A stretch of DNA of 64,000 bases. It comes from Roseibium aggregatum. GTDB lineage: Bacteria; Pseudomonadota; Alphaproteobacteria; Rhizobiales; Stappiaceae. Of the stretch, positions 53,656 through 62,071 are shown in pieces. Every line of letters starts with the position of its first letter. Position 1 is the first letter of the stretch. The notes beneath the pieces are model-generated. The model was not told the origin of the DNA, made no database searches, and worked only from the letters and a program-made list of their open reading frames with translations. Location: the NCBI RefSeq assembly GCF_017309185.1, contig NZ_JAEKJZ010000002.1, forward strand, positions 186,001-250,000, written 5' to 3'. The translations under genes were made by a program, and so were the position numbers.

Positions 53656-54589
53656 AAAACTTCTCGCGCTCAGCCTGCTCGCCCTTTTGTCGATTGCCGC
53701 CTTCCTGTTGTTGGGCACGCGCGGCAACTGGGAATTTGCGCTGACCTTCCGCGCCGGCAAACTGATTGCCCTGATCTGCGTCGCCATTGCCGTGGCCGTC
53801 GCCACGGTCGTCTTCCAGACCTTGTGCGCCAACCGCATTCTGACGCCGTCGATCATGGGCTTCGACACGCTTTACGCCCTGTTCCAGACCCTTCTGGTGT
53901 TCCTGCTCGGCTGCCTCGGCTATGCCGGTCTCAACGCGGAACTGAAATTCCTGCTCGAGCTTCTGCTTCTGGGAGGCGGAGCCTTTCTGCTCTTCGGACT
54001 GCTGCTGGGTGAAGGCGCCCAGGATCTCTTCCGGATGCTTCTCGCCGGCGTGATCTTCGGCATCCTGTTTCGAAGCGTCGGCAACCTTCTGCAACGCCTG
54101 ATCGATCCAAACGAGTTCGCGGTGGTGCAAGGGGCGCTTTTCGCCAGTTTCAACTCCGTCAACACTGGCCTGCTGCGCATGGCGGTCCCGATGGTCGTGC
54201 TCAGCACCGCTCTGGTCTGGTGGCGCCGGCACCGACTGGACGTACTGGCGCTCGGTCGAAATCATGCCATCAGTCTCGGTCTCAACCACCGCGGTGAGCT
54301 CTTCTTCTTTCTGTCGATCGTCAGCATACTTGTGGCGGTTTCGACCGCGCTGGTCGGGCCTGTGGCCTTTTTCGGCCTGTTGATCAGCGCCGCCGCCCAT
54401 GAGGTGTTGCGCACCCACCGGCACAGCCTGATCCTCGTGGCTGCGAGCCTCCTGGCAATCATCGCGCTGGTCGGCGGACAGGCCGTGTTCGAACGCGTGC
54501 TTGGCATGGCCGGCACGCTGGGACTGGTCGTGGAGTTCCTGGGAGGTCTTGTTTTTCTCGCGATGATCTTCAAAAGAGGCATGGCATGA
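53648..54589 (+). CDS. Iron-siderophore ABC permease (FecCD family), second subunit
   Basis: The protein is 313 residues and starts with GTG, overlapping the first permease gene by 8 bases. Features include FRAGKLIALICVAIAVAVATVVFQTLCANRILTPSIMGFD and, later, ALVGPVAFFGLLISAAAHEVL, the FecCD coupling region. About nine to ten membrane helices are predicted. It is distinct in sequence from the first subunit, so the transporter is heterodimeric, as in FatCD/VctDG. Confidence 0.9.
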   Translation: MGRKLLALSLLALLSIAAFLLLGTRGNWEFALTFRAGKLIALICVAIAVAVATVVFQTLCANRILTPSIMGFDTLYALFQTLLVFLLGCLGYAGLNAELKFLLELLLLGGGAFLLFGLLLGEGAQDLFRMLLAGVIFGILFRSVGNLLQRLIDPNEFAVVQGALFASFNSVNTGLLRMAVPMVVLSTALVWWRRHRLDVLALGRNHAISLGLNHRGELFFFLSIVSILVAVSTALVGPVAFFGLLISAAAHEVLRTHRHSLILVAASLLAIIALVGGQAVFERVLGMAGTLGLVVEFLGGLVFLAMIFKRGMA

Positions 54590-55347
54590 TCGAAATTGAC
54601 AACGTGTCCTTCCGCCATGGCGTGGCTCCGGTCCTTCAGGATGTCACCCTTTTGCTGCCGAAAGGCGGTCTCACGGCCCTTGTCGGGCCCAACGGAGCGG
54701 GAAAATCAACCCTGTTCAGCCTGATGGCCCGGTTGCTGAAACTGCAGTCCGGAGAAATCCGCTTCGACGGAATGGATGTTGCGACCACCACGTCCATGGA
54801 GCTGGCGCGCAAGATTGCCATCCTGCGCCAGGACACCCATGTCACCGCCCGTCTGACGGTGCGGGACCTGATCGGTTTCGGCCGGTTTCCCCACCACCGC
54901 GGGCGGCCCGGGCCGGACGACGAGGAAATGATCGAAAAAGGCCTGGAGCTGTTCGAGCTTTCAGGCCTGTCGGAGCGCTACATAGACGAATTGTCCGGCG
55001 GCCAGCGGCAACGCGCGCTCGTGGCCATGGCCTACGTGCAGGACACGGATTATCTCCTGCTCGACGAGCCGCTGAACAACCTCGACATGCATTTCGCCAG
55101 AACCCTGATGAAGCAGCTGCGCTACCTTGCGGACCGGTACGGGAAAACGATTGTCGTCGTCCTTCACGACATCAACTACGCCGCCGCATACGCGGACCGG
55201 ATCGTCGCCCTGAAAGACGGCCGGCTGTCCGCGCAAGGGACGCCCGAAGAGATCATGACGGCGGACTGTCTGGGCGCGCTTTTTGACATGGAGATCGTCA
55301 TTGAAACCGTCCGCGGCCGGCGGATCGCGTTGCATCACGCCGGCTAG
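54586..55347 (+). CDS. Iron-siderophore ABC transporter ATP-binding protein
   Basis: The protein is 253 residues. Walker A is GPNGAGKST (about residues 35-43), the signature is LSGGQRQRALVAMAY and Walker B is YLLLDEPLNNLD. It overlaps the second permease gene by 4 bases (ATGA). It energises import of the iron complex through the two FecCD subunits. Confidence 0.95.
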   Translation: MIEIDNVSFRHGVAPVLQDVTLLLPKGGLTALVGPNGAGKSTLFSLMARLLKLQSGEIRFDGMDVATTTSMELARKIAILRQDTHVTARLTVRDLIGFGRFPHHRGRPGPDDEEMIEKGLELFELSGLSERYIDELSGGQRQRALVAMAYVQDTDYLLLDEPLNNLDMHFARTLMKQLRYLADRYGKTIVVVLHDINYAAAYADRIVALKDGRLSAQGTPEEIMTADCLGALFDMEIVIETVRGRRIALHHAG

Positions 55348-55361
55348 ATACGGAGCCTCCT

Positions 55362-55649
55362 TCAGGAGACCGTCTGCCACTGCAGCTTCAGCTTCTCCCG
55401 CCACGCGAAACGCTCCAGATGATCGTCGATCACGGCTTTCGCCCGATCCAGGTCCGATTGTTCCTCGGATTCGCACCGGATTGTCAGCCTGTCTCCCTCG
55501 GCCTCCATGGAACAGAAACCGAAGGGAAAATTCACTTCGCCCCGGCTGGCGTCCCACTCGGCCGGAACCTTGTGGGCAAAATGCTTGCACAACTGCTGCA
55601 GATATTTCGAGGCTGCGGCGGTTTGCGCCGTCGTGGTGACAATGATCAT
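55362..55649 (-). CDS. DUF2218 domain-containing protein
   Basis: The protein is 95 residues. It matches the small DUF2218 family by length and the pattern YLQQLCKHFAHKVPAEWD...INFPFG-like...CESEEQSDLDRAKAVIDDHLERFAWRE. The start at 55649 (MIIVTTTAQT) was chosen over the longer frame. Its function is unknown; the family often sits beside TonB-dependent receptors for iron compounds, as here. It is downstream of the receptor gene on the same strand, but separated from it by a terminator. Confidence 0.85.
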   Translation of the reverse strand: MIIVTTTAQTAAASKYLQQLCKHFAHKVPAEWDASRGEVNFPFGFCSMEAEGDRLTIRCESEEQSDLDRAKAVIDDHLERFAWREKLKLQWQTVS

Positions 55650-55701
55650 TGGCCCTGGCTTTCTTGTTTCGCTGGGTTCTTGAATCGGGAAAAAGCTGAA
55701 A

Positions 55702-55724
55702 GGGAACCGGATGAACCGGTTCCC
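55702..55724 (-). terminator. Rho-independent terminator after the TonB-dependent receptor gene
   Basis: A perfect 9-base stem (gggaaccgg at 55702-55710, ccggttccc at 55716-55724) has a 5-base loop. On the minus strand it is followed by TTTCAGCTTTTT. Confidence 0.82.
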
Positions 55725-55737
55725 TCTGCGCATGTCT

Positions 55738-57711
55738 TCAGAATTTTGCGGTTGCCGTCAGATAGAAGCTCCGGCCCGGAGAGTTTACCGGCGTAACCCT
55801 GGAAGTCATGGGATAGCTGGAACGGCTGTAATAGGTCTCGTCGAACAGATTGTTGACCTCGCCGCGCAGGGTAAAATCGGTCATTCCGAATTTCGGCGCC
55901 CACTCGGCGAATATGTTGACCACCTCATAACCGGGCAAAGGGTTCTCGAAACCGTTGTCCTCCAGATCCTGGTCGGAGTAGTCGAAGGCGATTTCCGCGT
56001 TCGCTCCGAGCGTCAGATCCCAGTTCTGGAACGTGTAACCTGCTCCGAGCGAGAGCATGTCCCCGACCGGAACGGCCGAATTGATGTCGCCATAGAGCGC
56101 GCTCCGGTCACCGTATTCGACATCCGTGTGGGTGTAGGCCACGGAGACATAGGCCATATCCCAATCGTACCGGGCCGAGAGATCGACGCCTTTCGAAATC
56201 AGCTCGTCGCCGTTGACGCGGGAGCTGATCCCGTAGTCGAAATCGATCGTGTTGAACATGTGAATGTAAAACAGATCGGCGCCAAGCGTCAGGCCATGGT
56301 TCTGGTAGGTGAGACCGATCTTGGCGTTATGGGCGGTCGTCGGATCGAGATCGTCGGAATACACATAGTCCCGGGCATGGTAAAGCGCGGCCTCGGACTG
56401 CTCGATCCCCCCGAAGACATAGGCATATCCGGCATTCGCCGTAAGGCCTTCGAAGACCTCGTAACCGACGTTGATATTGGGCGAAAGGCCGAAGTTGTTG
56501 AAGGTCTGGTCATCGACCGCACGATAGCTCTGGAAATCGGCGCGCAGACCAGTCGATACATCCAGCCGCTCGAGCGGCGTGAGGCGCGCCTGCATGTATC
56601 CGCCGACATTAAAGATGGTTTCATCCGCATCGGTGGCAAACCAGAAACGTTCGATATCGACATGGTCGCGGTAGAAATCGACACCCGCCGTGACCGTTCC
56701 CATATCGAAGTGAAACCGGTTCTGAACATGACCGCCAAAGGACTGAAGATCGGAGTTGAAGTCACCGCTCGCTCGCGTGTAATGCGGCTGGCTCGGGCGG
56801 TCGAGCTGGTTGCGGTTATAATAAAGCAACACTTCCGGATCGAAATTCCCTTCCGCGCCCTCGAGAGTGTATTTGAACGTCAGGGTCGTGCGCTGATAAA
56901 GGTTGTCGTTGAAGTCGTCGCTGACGAAACCCATGTTCGCGCGCAAGCGACGGTATCCGTTGTCGCGGTAATATTCGCCCGAAACCTCGAAGCGGTGGCC
57001 TTCCTGGCTTTGATAGGCCAGCTTGGCGAGACCGTTCCAGAGATCCGTCGCGGTCCCGAGTTCCGTGCTGCCGTCCCCGTCATCGTAGTCCTGACCTTCC
57101 GCTCGCGTCAGCGCACCCAGATACTCGAACCCTTCGACGGTGCCATAGCCGGCACCCGTTCCGGTCAAGGTCATGGAGTTCGTGTCGTACCCCAAGGACA
57201 CCAGCGCGCCCATCTGCTGCCCGTTTCGCAACAGGTCCCTTGCATCGGCGGTCTCGAAATTGGCAGTGCCACCCAATGCGCCCGGACCGTCGTCGGACGG
57301 CGCGACGCCGTCATTGATCTCGACCGCCTTCAGAAACAGGGGATTGATCCCCAGATCGCCGTTATGGTGCCAGAGATTGTTCTTCTGACGCGCTCCATCG
57401 ACGGTTACGTTGAGTTTCGACTGATCGATACCGTGAACGTAGAATTTCTGAGAAGCCGGAGAGCCGCCCGCCGTCGTCACTGCCGGATTGGCCTGAAAGA
57501 GCTGCTTCAGATCGGCCGGCTGCCGCTCCTCGATCTCTTCCCGTGAAATGTCGATACTGCTTTCAAGCGTTTGAAACTTATCGGCTTCAGTGTCCTGAAC
57601 GACAACCGTGTTAAGCTGTTGCACCACTTGCGCCTGCGCCGTGGCCGCCATGAGGGAAAGACCGCTGGCCGAGGCCAGAACCACTGCCTTCTGTTTCATT
57701 CCACGCTTCAT
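55738..57711 (-). CDS. TonB-dependent receptor (haemoglobin/transferrin receptor family)
   Basis: The protein is about 657 residues from ATG 57711 with a signal peptide ending ATAQA. A plug domain (about residues 30-165) contains RQPADLKQLFQANPAVTTAGG, KFYVHGIDQSKLNVTVDGARQ and DDGPGALGGTANFET. A 22-strand beta barrel follows, ending in the terminal aromatic residue (ATAKF). The plug is of the TonB-dependent haemoglobin/transferrin/lactoferrin receptor type, yet the adjacent ABC system looks like a siderophore importer. The ligand may be a haem compound or a ferric siderophore. It is divergent from the AraC gene, its likely regulator. Confidence 0.9.
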   Translation of the reverse strand: MKRGMKQKAVVLASASGLSLMAATAQAQVVQQLNTVVVQDTEADKFQTLESSIDISREEIEERQPADLKQLFQANPAVTTAGGSPASQKFYVHGIDQSKLNVTVDGARQKNNLWHHNGDLGINPLFLKAVEINDGVAPSDDGPGALGGTANFETADARDLLRNGQQMGALVSLGYDTNSMTLTGTGAGYGTVEGFEYLGALTRAEGQDYDDGDGSTELGTATDLWNGLAKLAYQSQEGHRFEVSGEYYRDNGYRRLRANMGFVSDDFNDNLYQRTTLTFKYTLEGAEGNFDPEVLLYYNRNQLDRPSQPHYTRASGDFNSDLQSFGGHVQNRFHFDMGTVTAGVDFYRDHVDIERFWFATDADETIFNVGGYMQARLTPLERLDVSTGLRADFQSYRAVDDQTFNNFGLSPNINVGYEVFEGLTANAGYAYVFGGIEQSEAALYHARDYVYSDDLDPTTAHNAKIGLTYQNHGLTLGADLFYIHMFNTIDFDYGISSRVNGDELISKGVDLSARYDWDMAYVSVAYTHTDVEYGDRSALYGDINSAVPVGDMLSLGAGYTFQNWDLTLGANAEIAFDYSDQDLEDNGFENPLPGYEVVNIFAEWAPKFGMTDFTLRGEVNNLFDETYYSRSSYPMTSRVTPVNSPGRSFYLTATAKF

Positions 57712-57973
57712 TTTATAACCCCGCCCCGAGCCGGCCCACCACCGCCGGAAGAGGCGCGCTGACACGGCTTAAACTTGACTTAAATTCTCATATATTTGAT
57801 AAGGGGGTTGAAGGAATGGAACAATTCCGAATGAGTTTGTCAGTCACCCAAACTTGTTTGCGAAATCCGGCCGCATGCCGGAGTGACCCTTTTCTTAAGA
57901 GTTGCTCAGTCAGGACGGCAGGTAGAGCCCCTACGGTTTCCCTTAATCCAGAACTCTGAGAGCAATCGCCGAA

Positions 57974-58969
57974 ATGTTTGTCTCAACCGACTATCACAAG
58001 CATTACGTCACCAAGAAAGATCTCATGTCGTCGGCCGAAGCAGGCCGGACACACTGGGTTGGACCGGAACTCGGAACAGGAGATCAGGTCCTGCGCGGCG
58101 CAATCGATTTCATGACGATCGAGAAGGGACTGTCTGTCCATTATTCGAATGCCGAAGACCTTCACGACCTCAAAATCGAAACGCAATTCGGCCCCCGGCT
58201 GAGCGTTTCGCTGTTTCTGGAAGGTCAGGTGGAAGCATCGGTCGGTTCATTCCGAATTCCGATGCCCCACTACGACGGCGAAGCCCGCCGTTGGGTGCCC
58301 GTCGCAACGGCTTATTCTCAAAGCCGCGTCGAGACCTTCGTTCGGCAGGCGCGCAAGGGCGTAAGGTTCAAGAAGGTGACCATCTCGATCTCGAAAGCAT
58401 GGCTGTTTTCCCACCTGGATGTGACCGACCCGGCTTTTGGCGCGATCAAGTCCTTTACCGAGAACCATCTCTCCAACTTCGACTGGCTTCCGAGCGCGCA
58501 CGCCGTCACGCTTGCCGAACAGATTATCGCGGCGCCTGTGAAATCGCCCTTCCAGTACAGGCTTTATGTCGCCGCGCGCGTATTCGGTCTTCTTGAAGAG
58601 GCCTTCCGCCAGTTTTCCGGACACGGCACCGAGGTTGAAGCCGCTGCCCCGATGGAACAGGACAGGCAAAAACTGCAGGCGATCGAACATTATCTGAGCG
58701 GCAGAAAGGGTGGTTGGGTCACCGCCGAGGAAATGTCCCGCGAAGTCGGCATGAGCCAGAACTCGCTTCAGCGGCTCCTGTCGCGCAGCTACGGCCTTTC
58801 CACGTCCCGCTTCATCCGGCGGTTCATGCTGGAAAGAGCCCGGGAGATCCTGGAACGCGACGGCGCGACGATCTCGGATGCCGCCCATCTCGCCGGCTAT
58901 TCCAGCCCGGCCAATTTCGCCACCGCCTTCAAACGGGAATTCGGACTGTCTCCGAAACAGGTCGTCTGA
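57974..58969 (+). CDS. AraC family regulator (PchR-like)
   Basis: The protein is 331 residues. The N-terminal half (about residues 50-215) has the pattern of PchR-type siderophore-sensing regulators (GLSVHYSNAEDLHDL, RLSVSLFLEGQVEASVG). The C-terminal AraC domain has ITAEEMSREVGMSQNSLQRLL-like and DAAHLAGYSSPANFATAFKREFGLSPKQ. PchR proteins activate receptor genes when an iron-siderophore is present. Its divergence from the TonB-dependent receptor gene across 260 bases supports that role. Confidence 0.9.
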   Translation: MFVSTDYHKHYVTKKDLMSSAEAGRTHWVGPELGTGDQVLRGAIDFMTIEKGLSVHYSNAEDLHDLKIETQFGPRLSVSLFLEGQVEASVGSFRIPMPHYDGEARRWVPVATAYSQSRVETFVRQARKGVRFKKVTISISKAWLFSHLDVTDPAFGAIKSFTENHLSNFDWLPSAHAVTLAEQIIAAPVKSPFQYRLYVAARVFGLLEEAFRQFSGHGTEVEAAAPMEQDRQKLQAIEHYLSGRKGGWVTAEEMSREVGMSQNSLQRLLSRSYGLSTSRFIRRFMLERAREILERDGATISDAAHLAGYSSPANFATAFKREFGLSPKQVV

Positions 58970-59003
58970 GACCGGGTTTGGTCGCAGCGCAAAGAGCCCG
59001 CCC

Positions 59004-59036
59004 AAAAGAAAAAGGCCCGCCAAGCGGCGAGCCTTT
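59004..59036 (-). terminator. Rho-independent terminator after rpsD
   Basis: On the minus strand an 11-base stem with one mismatch (59011-59021 with 59026-59036, loop aagc) is followed by a T-rich run. It lies 25 bases beyond the rpsD stop. Confidence 0.9.
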
Positions 59037-59061
59037 CCGAAAAATCCATATTCGGCGGCAG

Positions 59062-59679
59062 TTACCGCGAATAGAACTCGACCACCAGGTTCGGCTCCAT
59101 CTGCACCGGATAAGGCACATCGGAGAAAGCCGGAACGCGGGCGTAGGTCGCGGTCATCTTGTTGTGGTCGGCGTCGACATAGTCCGGAACGTCGCGTTCC
59201 GCGGACTGGACCGCTTCCAGAACGAGTGCAAGCTGCTTGGAGCGCTCACGCACTTCGATAACGTCGCCCGGACGCAGCTGATAGCTCGGGATGTTGACGC
59301 GCTTGCCGTTGACCTTGACGTGGCCGTGGTTGATGAACTGGCGCGCGGCGAAGACGGTCGGCACGAATTTGGCGCGGTACACGACCGCGTCCAGACGGCG
59401 CTCCAGAAGACCGATCAGGTTTTCCGAGGTATCGCCCTTCAGACGCGATGCTTCGGCATAGACCTTGCGGAACTGCTTTTCGGAAATGTTGCCGTAGTAG
59501 CCTTTCAGCTTCTGCTTGGCGCGGAGCTGAACACCGAAGTCGGACAGCTTGCCGCGGCGGCGCTGGCCGTGCTGACCCGGGCCGTATTCACGCTTGTTGG
59601 CCGGGCTCTTCGGACGACCCCAGATGTTTTCGCCCATCCGGCGGTCGATTTTGTATTTAACGCTATGGCGCTTCGACAT
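59062..59679 (-). CDS. rpsD: 30S ribosomal protein S4
   Basis: The protein is 205 residues, the standard S4 length. The N-terminal part has [42 protein letters not shown]. The S4 RNA-binding domain follows with [39 protein letters not shown] (about residues 93-131). S4 starts assembly of the small subunit's 5' domain and binds 16S rRNA. In this group the gene stands alone rather than with the alpha operon. Confidence 0.98.
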   Translation of the reverse strand: MSKRHSVKYKIDRRMGENIWGRPKSPANKREYGPGQHGQRRRGKLSDFGVQLRAKQKLKGYYGNISEKQFRKVYAEASRLKGDTSENLIGLLERRLDAVVYRAKFVPTVFAARQFINHGHVKVNGKRVNIPSYQLRPGDVIEVRERSKQLALVLEAVQSAERDVPDYVDADHNKMTATYARVPAFSDVPYPVQMEPNLVVEFYSR

Positions 59680-59913
59680 CGCGGTTTCCTTTGGTTCGCG
59701 TTGTTCTTCTAAAAAGGAAACGCGCCCTCCTTTATCCTGACGGCCCTCAAAGGGTCGATCGGATCGACAGGGATCCAGCTAGACGGCGCCGGCCGGACAC
59801 CCACGGGTGCGTACATCCGGAAGGCCGATGCCCGCCGGATCGCGCGGACATACAAGCTCCCTCCCCCATTGTCAATGCAATGCACCGCAACAAGCGGGAC
59901 AGCGGAGAGATTT

Positions 59914-60717
59914 TCAGAACCTTTCCGCCTGCAGCCGCAGACCGAAACCGGCAAGCAGGCGTTCCAGCCCCGGGTCCCGCGGCCTGGAGGTGAACACCGC
60001 ACGGTCCGGCTCGCGCGACGGGGCCGTAGCCGTACGGTCTCCCAGAACCCGCACAAGCTGCCTGGCGATCGCTTCCGCCGGGTCGAGCCAGTCGACAGGC
60101 CAAGGCGCAATCTTGCGGAAGCGGTTCGCGAGGAACGGATAATGGGTGCAGGCCAGCACAACGATGTCCGTGCGCCTGCCGTCGCGTTGCAGAAAACAAT
60201 CGGCAATCTCGACACGAAGCGCCTCGTCGGACACCCCTTCGCCGCGCAAATGCCGTTCGGCCAGCTCCGCCAGAACGTCCGAGCCGACAAGGCGTACATG
60301 GCACTGGCTGGCGAAACTTTCGATCAGGCCCTTGGTATAGGCCCGACGCACGGTACCGGGTGTCGCCAGCACCGAAACAAGCCCTGAGGAGGTGCGTTCC
60401 GCCGCCGGCTTGATCGCCGGGACGGTACCAACGATGGGGACGGACGGATGCGCCTGGCGCAATGCGTCCCCCGCAAGGGTGAACGCGGTGTTGCAGGCAA
60501 TCACCACCGCTTTGGGACGATGCACGGAAAGGAGTTCGCCAAACAGCGACAGGATACGCGCCTTCAACTCCTCCTCCGGCCATCGGCCGATCGGAAAGGC
60601 GGCATCGTCGGCCACATAAAGCAGTTCCTCGTATGGAAGAAGGTACCGTGCCTCGCGCAGAACCGTCAGCCCGCCGAGCCCGGAATCGAAAATCAGAACC
60701 GGCCCACTCTCAGCCAT
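59914..60717 (-). CDS. murI: Glutamate racemase
   Basis: The protein is 267 residues. The two catalytic Cys residues are in [12 protein letters not shown] (about residue 74) and [12 protein letters not shown] (about 185), and the substrate Asp-Ser pair is in [11 protein letters not shown] near the N-terminus. It makes D-glutamate for peptidoglycan. Its gene lies 235 bases downstream of rpsD's start on the same strand, without a clear operon link. Confidence 0.96.
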   Translation of the reverse strand: MAESGPVLIFDSGLGGLTVLREARYLLPYEELLYVADDAAFPIGRWPEEELKARILSLFGELLSVHRPKAVVIACNTAFTLAGDALRQAHPSVPIVGTVPAIKPAAERTSSGLVSVLATPGTVRRAYTKGLIESFASQCHVRLVGSDVLAELAERHLRGEGVSDEALRVEIADCFLQRDGRRTDIVVLACTHYPFLANRFRKIAPWPVDWLDPAEAIARQLVRVLGDRTATAPSREPDRAVFTSRPRDPGLERLLAGFGLRLQAERF

Positions 60718-60869
60718 CTCATGCCTTTCGCGTCCTATTCCCGAACCAGTCCTCAGACTTTGAAACCGGACCTACAAACTTGCGAACCCGAATCCTTTGC
60801 CATGGGGAAAGGCTTAGGGTCAGGGCGAGACCTGGACCGGGACAAACATCATGACCCGCACGGCAATGC

Positions 60870-61676
60870 CTACTCCCCGTCCCCACTCTTGTCCTTGCGC
60901 GGCCGCGTTTCGCGCTTTTCCAGGGAGGCGACGACGCCGCGCAGGGCGCGGACCTCCTGATCCGTCAGCTCCGCCTTTTGAAAGATGTTGCGCAAGGTCC
61001 TGACCATATGCGGCCGCCGTTCGGGAGGGCGGAAGAATGTGGCGGCGTCCAGCGCTCCCTCCAGATGCTCGAAGAACCGCAAGACGTCCTCCTTCTTCGC
61101 CGGCGGATGCTCCTCTTCCGACAGAATGAAGGGCAACGCGCCGGAGGTCGCCGTCTTGCGCCATTCATAGGCGCAGACCAGAACCGCCTGAGCGATATTC
61201 AGCGACGCAAAATCCGGGTCGACCGGCAGGGTGACGATCTCGTCGGCCAACGCGACTTCCTCATTGTTGAGGCCCCAGCGCTCGCGGCCGAACAGGTAGC
61301 CGGTGGCCTGGCCCTTGTCGCCGAGTTCCACGGCCTTTTGCGCGGCCTCGTCCGGACCGCGCACGGGCTTGGGAACCTCCCGGGAGCGCGCCGTGGTGGC
61401 GTAGACGAATTGCAGGTCGGCGATGGCGGCCTCGACGCTGTCGAACACCTGGACCGCATCGATGACGTGATCGGCCCGGCTCGCCGCGGCCCGTGCCTTC
61501 TCGCTCGGCCAGCCGTCACGCGGGTTGACGATCCTGAGATCCACCAGGCCGAAATTCGCCATTGCGCGTGCCGCCGTACCGATATTTTCGCCAAGCTGCG
61601 GTTCGCACAGGATCACCGCCGGCGGTTTTGCCGTCACCGCACGGGCCTCGTCTCTGATCTTTGCGTTCTTGCTCAT
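60870..61676 (-). CDS. TrmJ-like RNA 2'-O-methyltransferase (SPOUT/TrmH family)
   Basis: The protein is 268 residues. The knotted SPOUT motifs are in order: CEPQLGENIGTAARAMANFGL (about residues 25-45), GYLFGRERWGLNNEE (about 145-160) and FASLNIAQAVLVCAYE (about 175-190). This is the TrmJ pattern, methylating the ribose at position 32 of tRNA in Escherichia coli. The C-terminal extension (RETRPRKDKSG) is basic and may bind RNA. It is upstream of murI on the same strand. Confidence 0.92.
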   Translation of the reverse strand: MSKNAKIRDEARAVTAKPPAVILCEPQLGENIGTAARAMANFGLVDLRIVNPRDGWPSEKARAAASRADHVIDAVQVFDSVEAAIADLQFVYATTARSREVPKPVRGPDEAAQKAVELGDKGQATGYLFGRERWGLNNEEVALADEIVTLPVDPDFASLNIAQAVLVCAYEWRKTATSGALPFILSEEEHPPAKKEDVLRFFEHLEGALDAATFFRPPERRPHMVRTLRNIFQKAELTDQEVRALRGVVASLEKRETRPRKDKSGDGE

Positions 61677-62071
61677 GGATCGGGGATTTAGCGGTTTCCG
61701 GCGAGAATGGGAAGATCGCCATGCCTGAATTCAACGATCCGGTCTCCGGCCGAAAACAAAATGACCCGAACTGCGAAGTCCGGATCATTCAGATTGCTGA
61801 CAAACCTCACGTAGTCATTCCGGCCAGCGTGCCGCGAAGCGGTGTCGCGTAAGCCGGAACCCAGCTGACAAGAGCGAACTTCAGCGAGCACCTTCTCTCA
61901 TATCCAGCTGATGTAATTTGGGTATCGAGCGCCTTTGGCGCAGAAGATTTCTGGTTTCCGGATCTGCGCGCAGCTCCGCTGCACTTGTCCGCAATGACCG
62001 TTTGAGAGTTTGTCAGGAGCGTGAGTGACCCGGGCCGCGAGGTCCGGGTCATTGCGATACGGGTTGACGGA
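61677..62071. repeat. Intergenic region with REP-like palindromes
   Basis: This gap of nearly 400 bases holds no supported gene. It contains three GC-rich palindromes: 61761-61788 (atgacccg.../cggatcat), 61817-61859 (cattccggcc...gccggaa) and 62026-62051 (tgacccgg/ccgggtca, perfect 8-base arms). They resemble those at 9131 and 13662, and the last may help terminate the nuclease gene. Confidence 0.6.

Noticed and set aside
55711..57546. 611-codon open frame on the plus strand
   Set aside because: It is antisense to the TonB-dependent receptor gene; the receptor has signal, plug and terminal aromatic residue, the antisense frame has no recognisable features.
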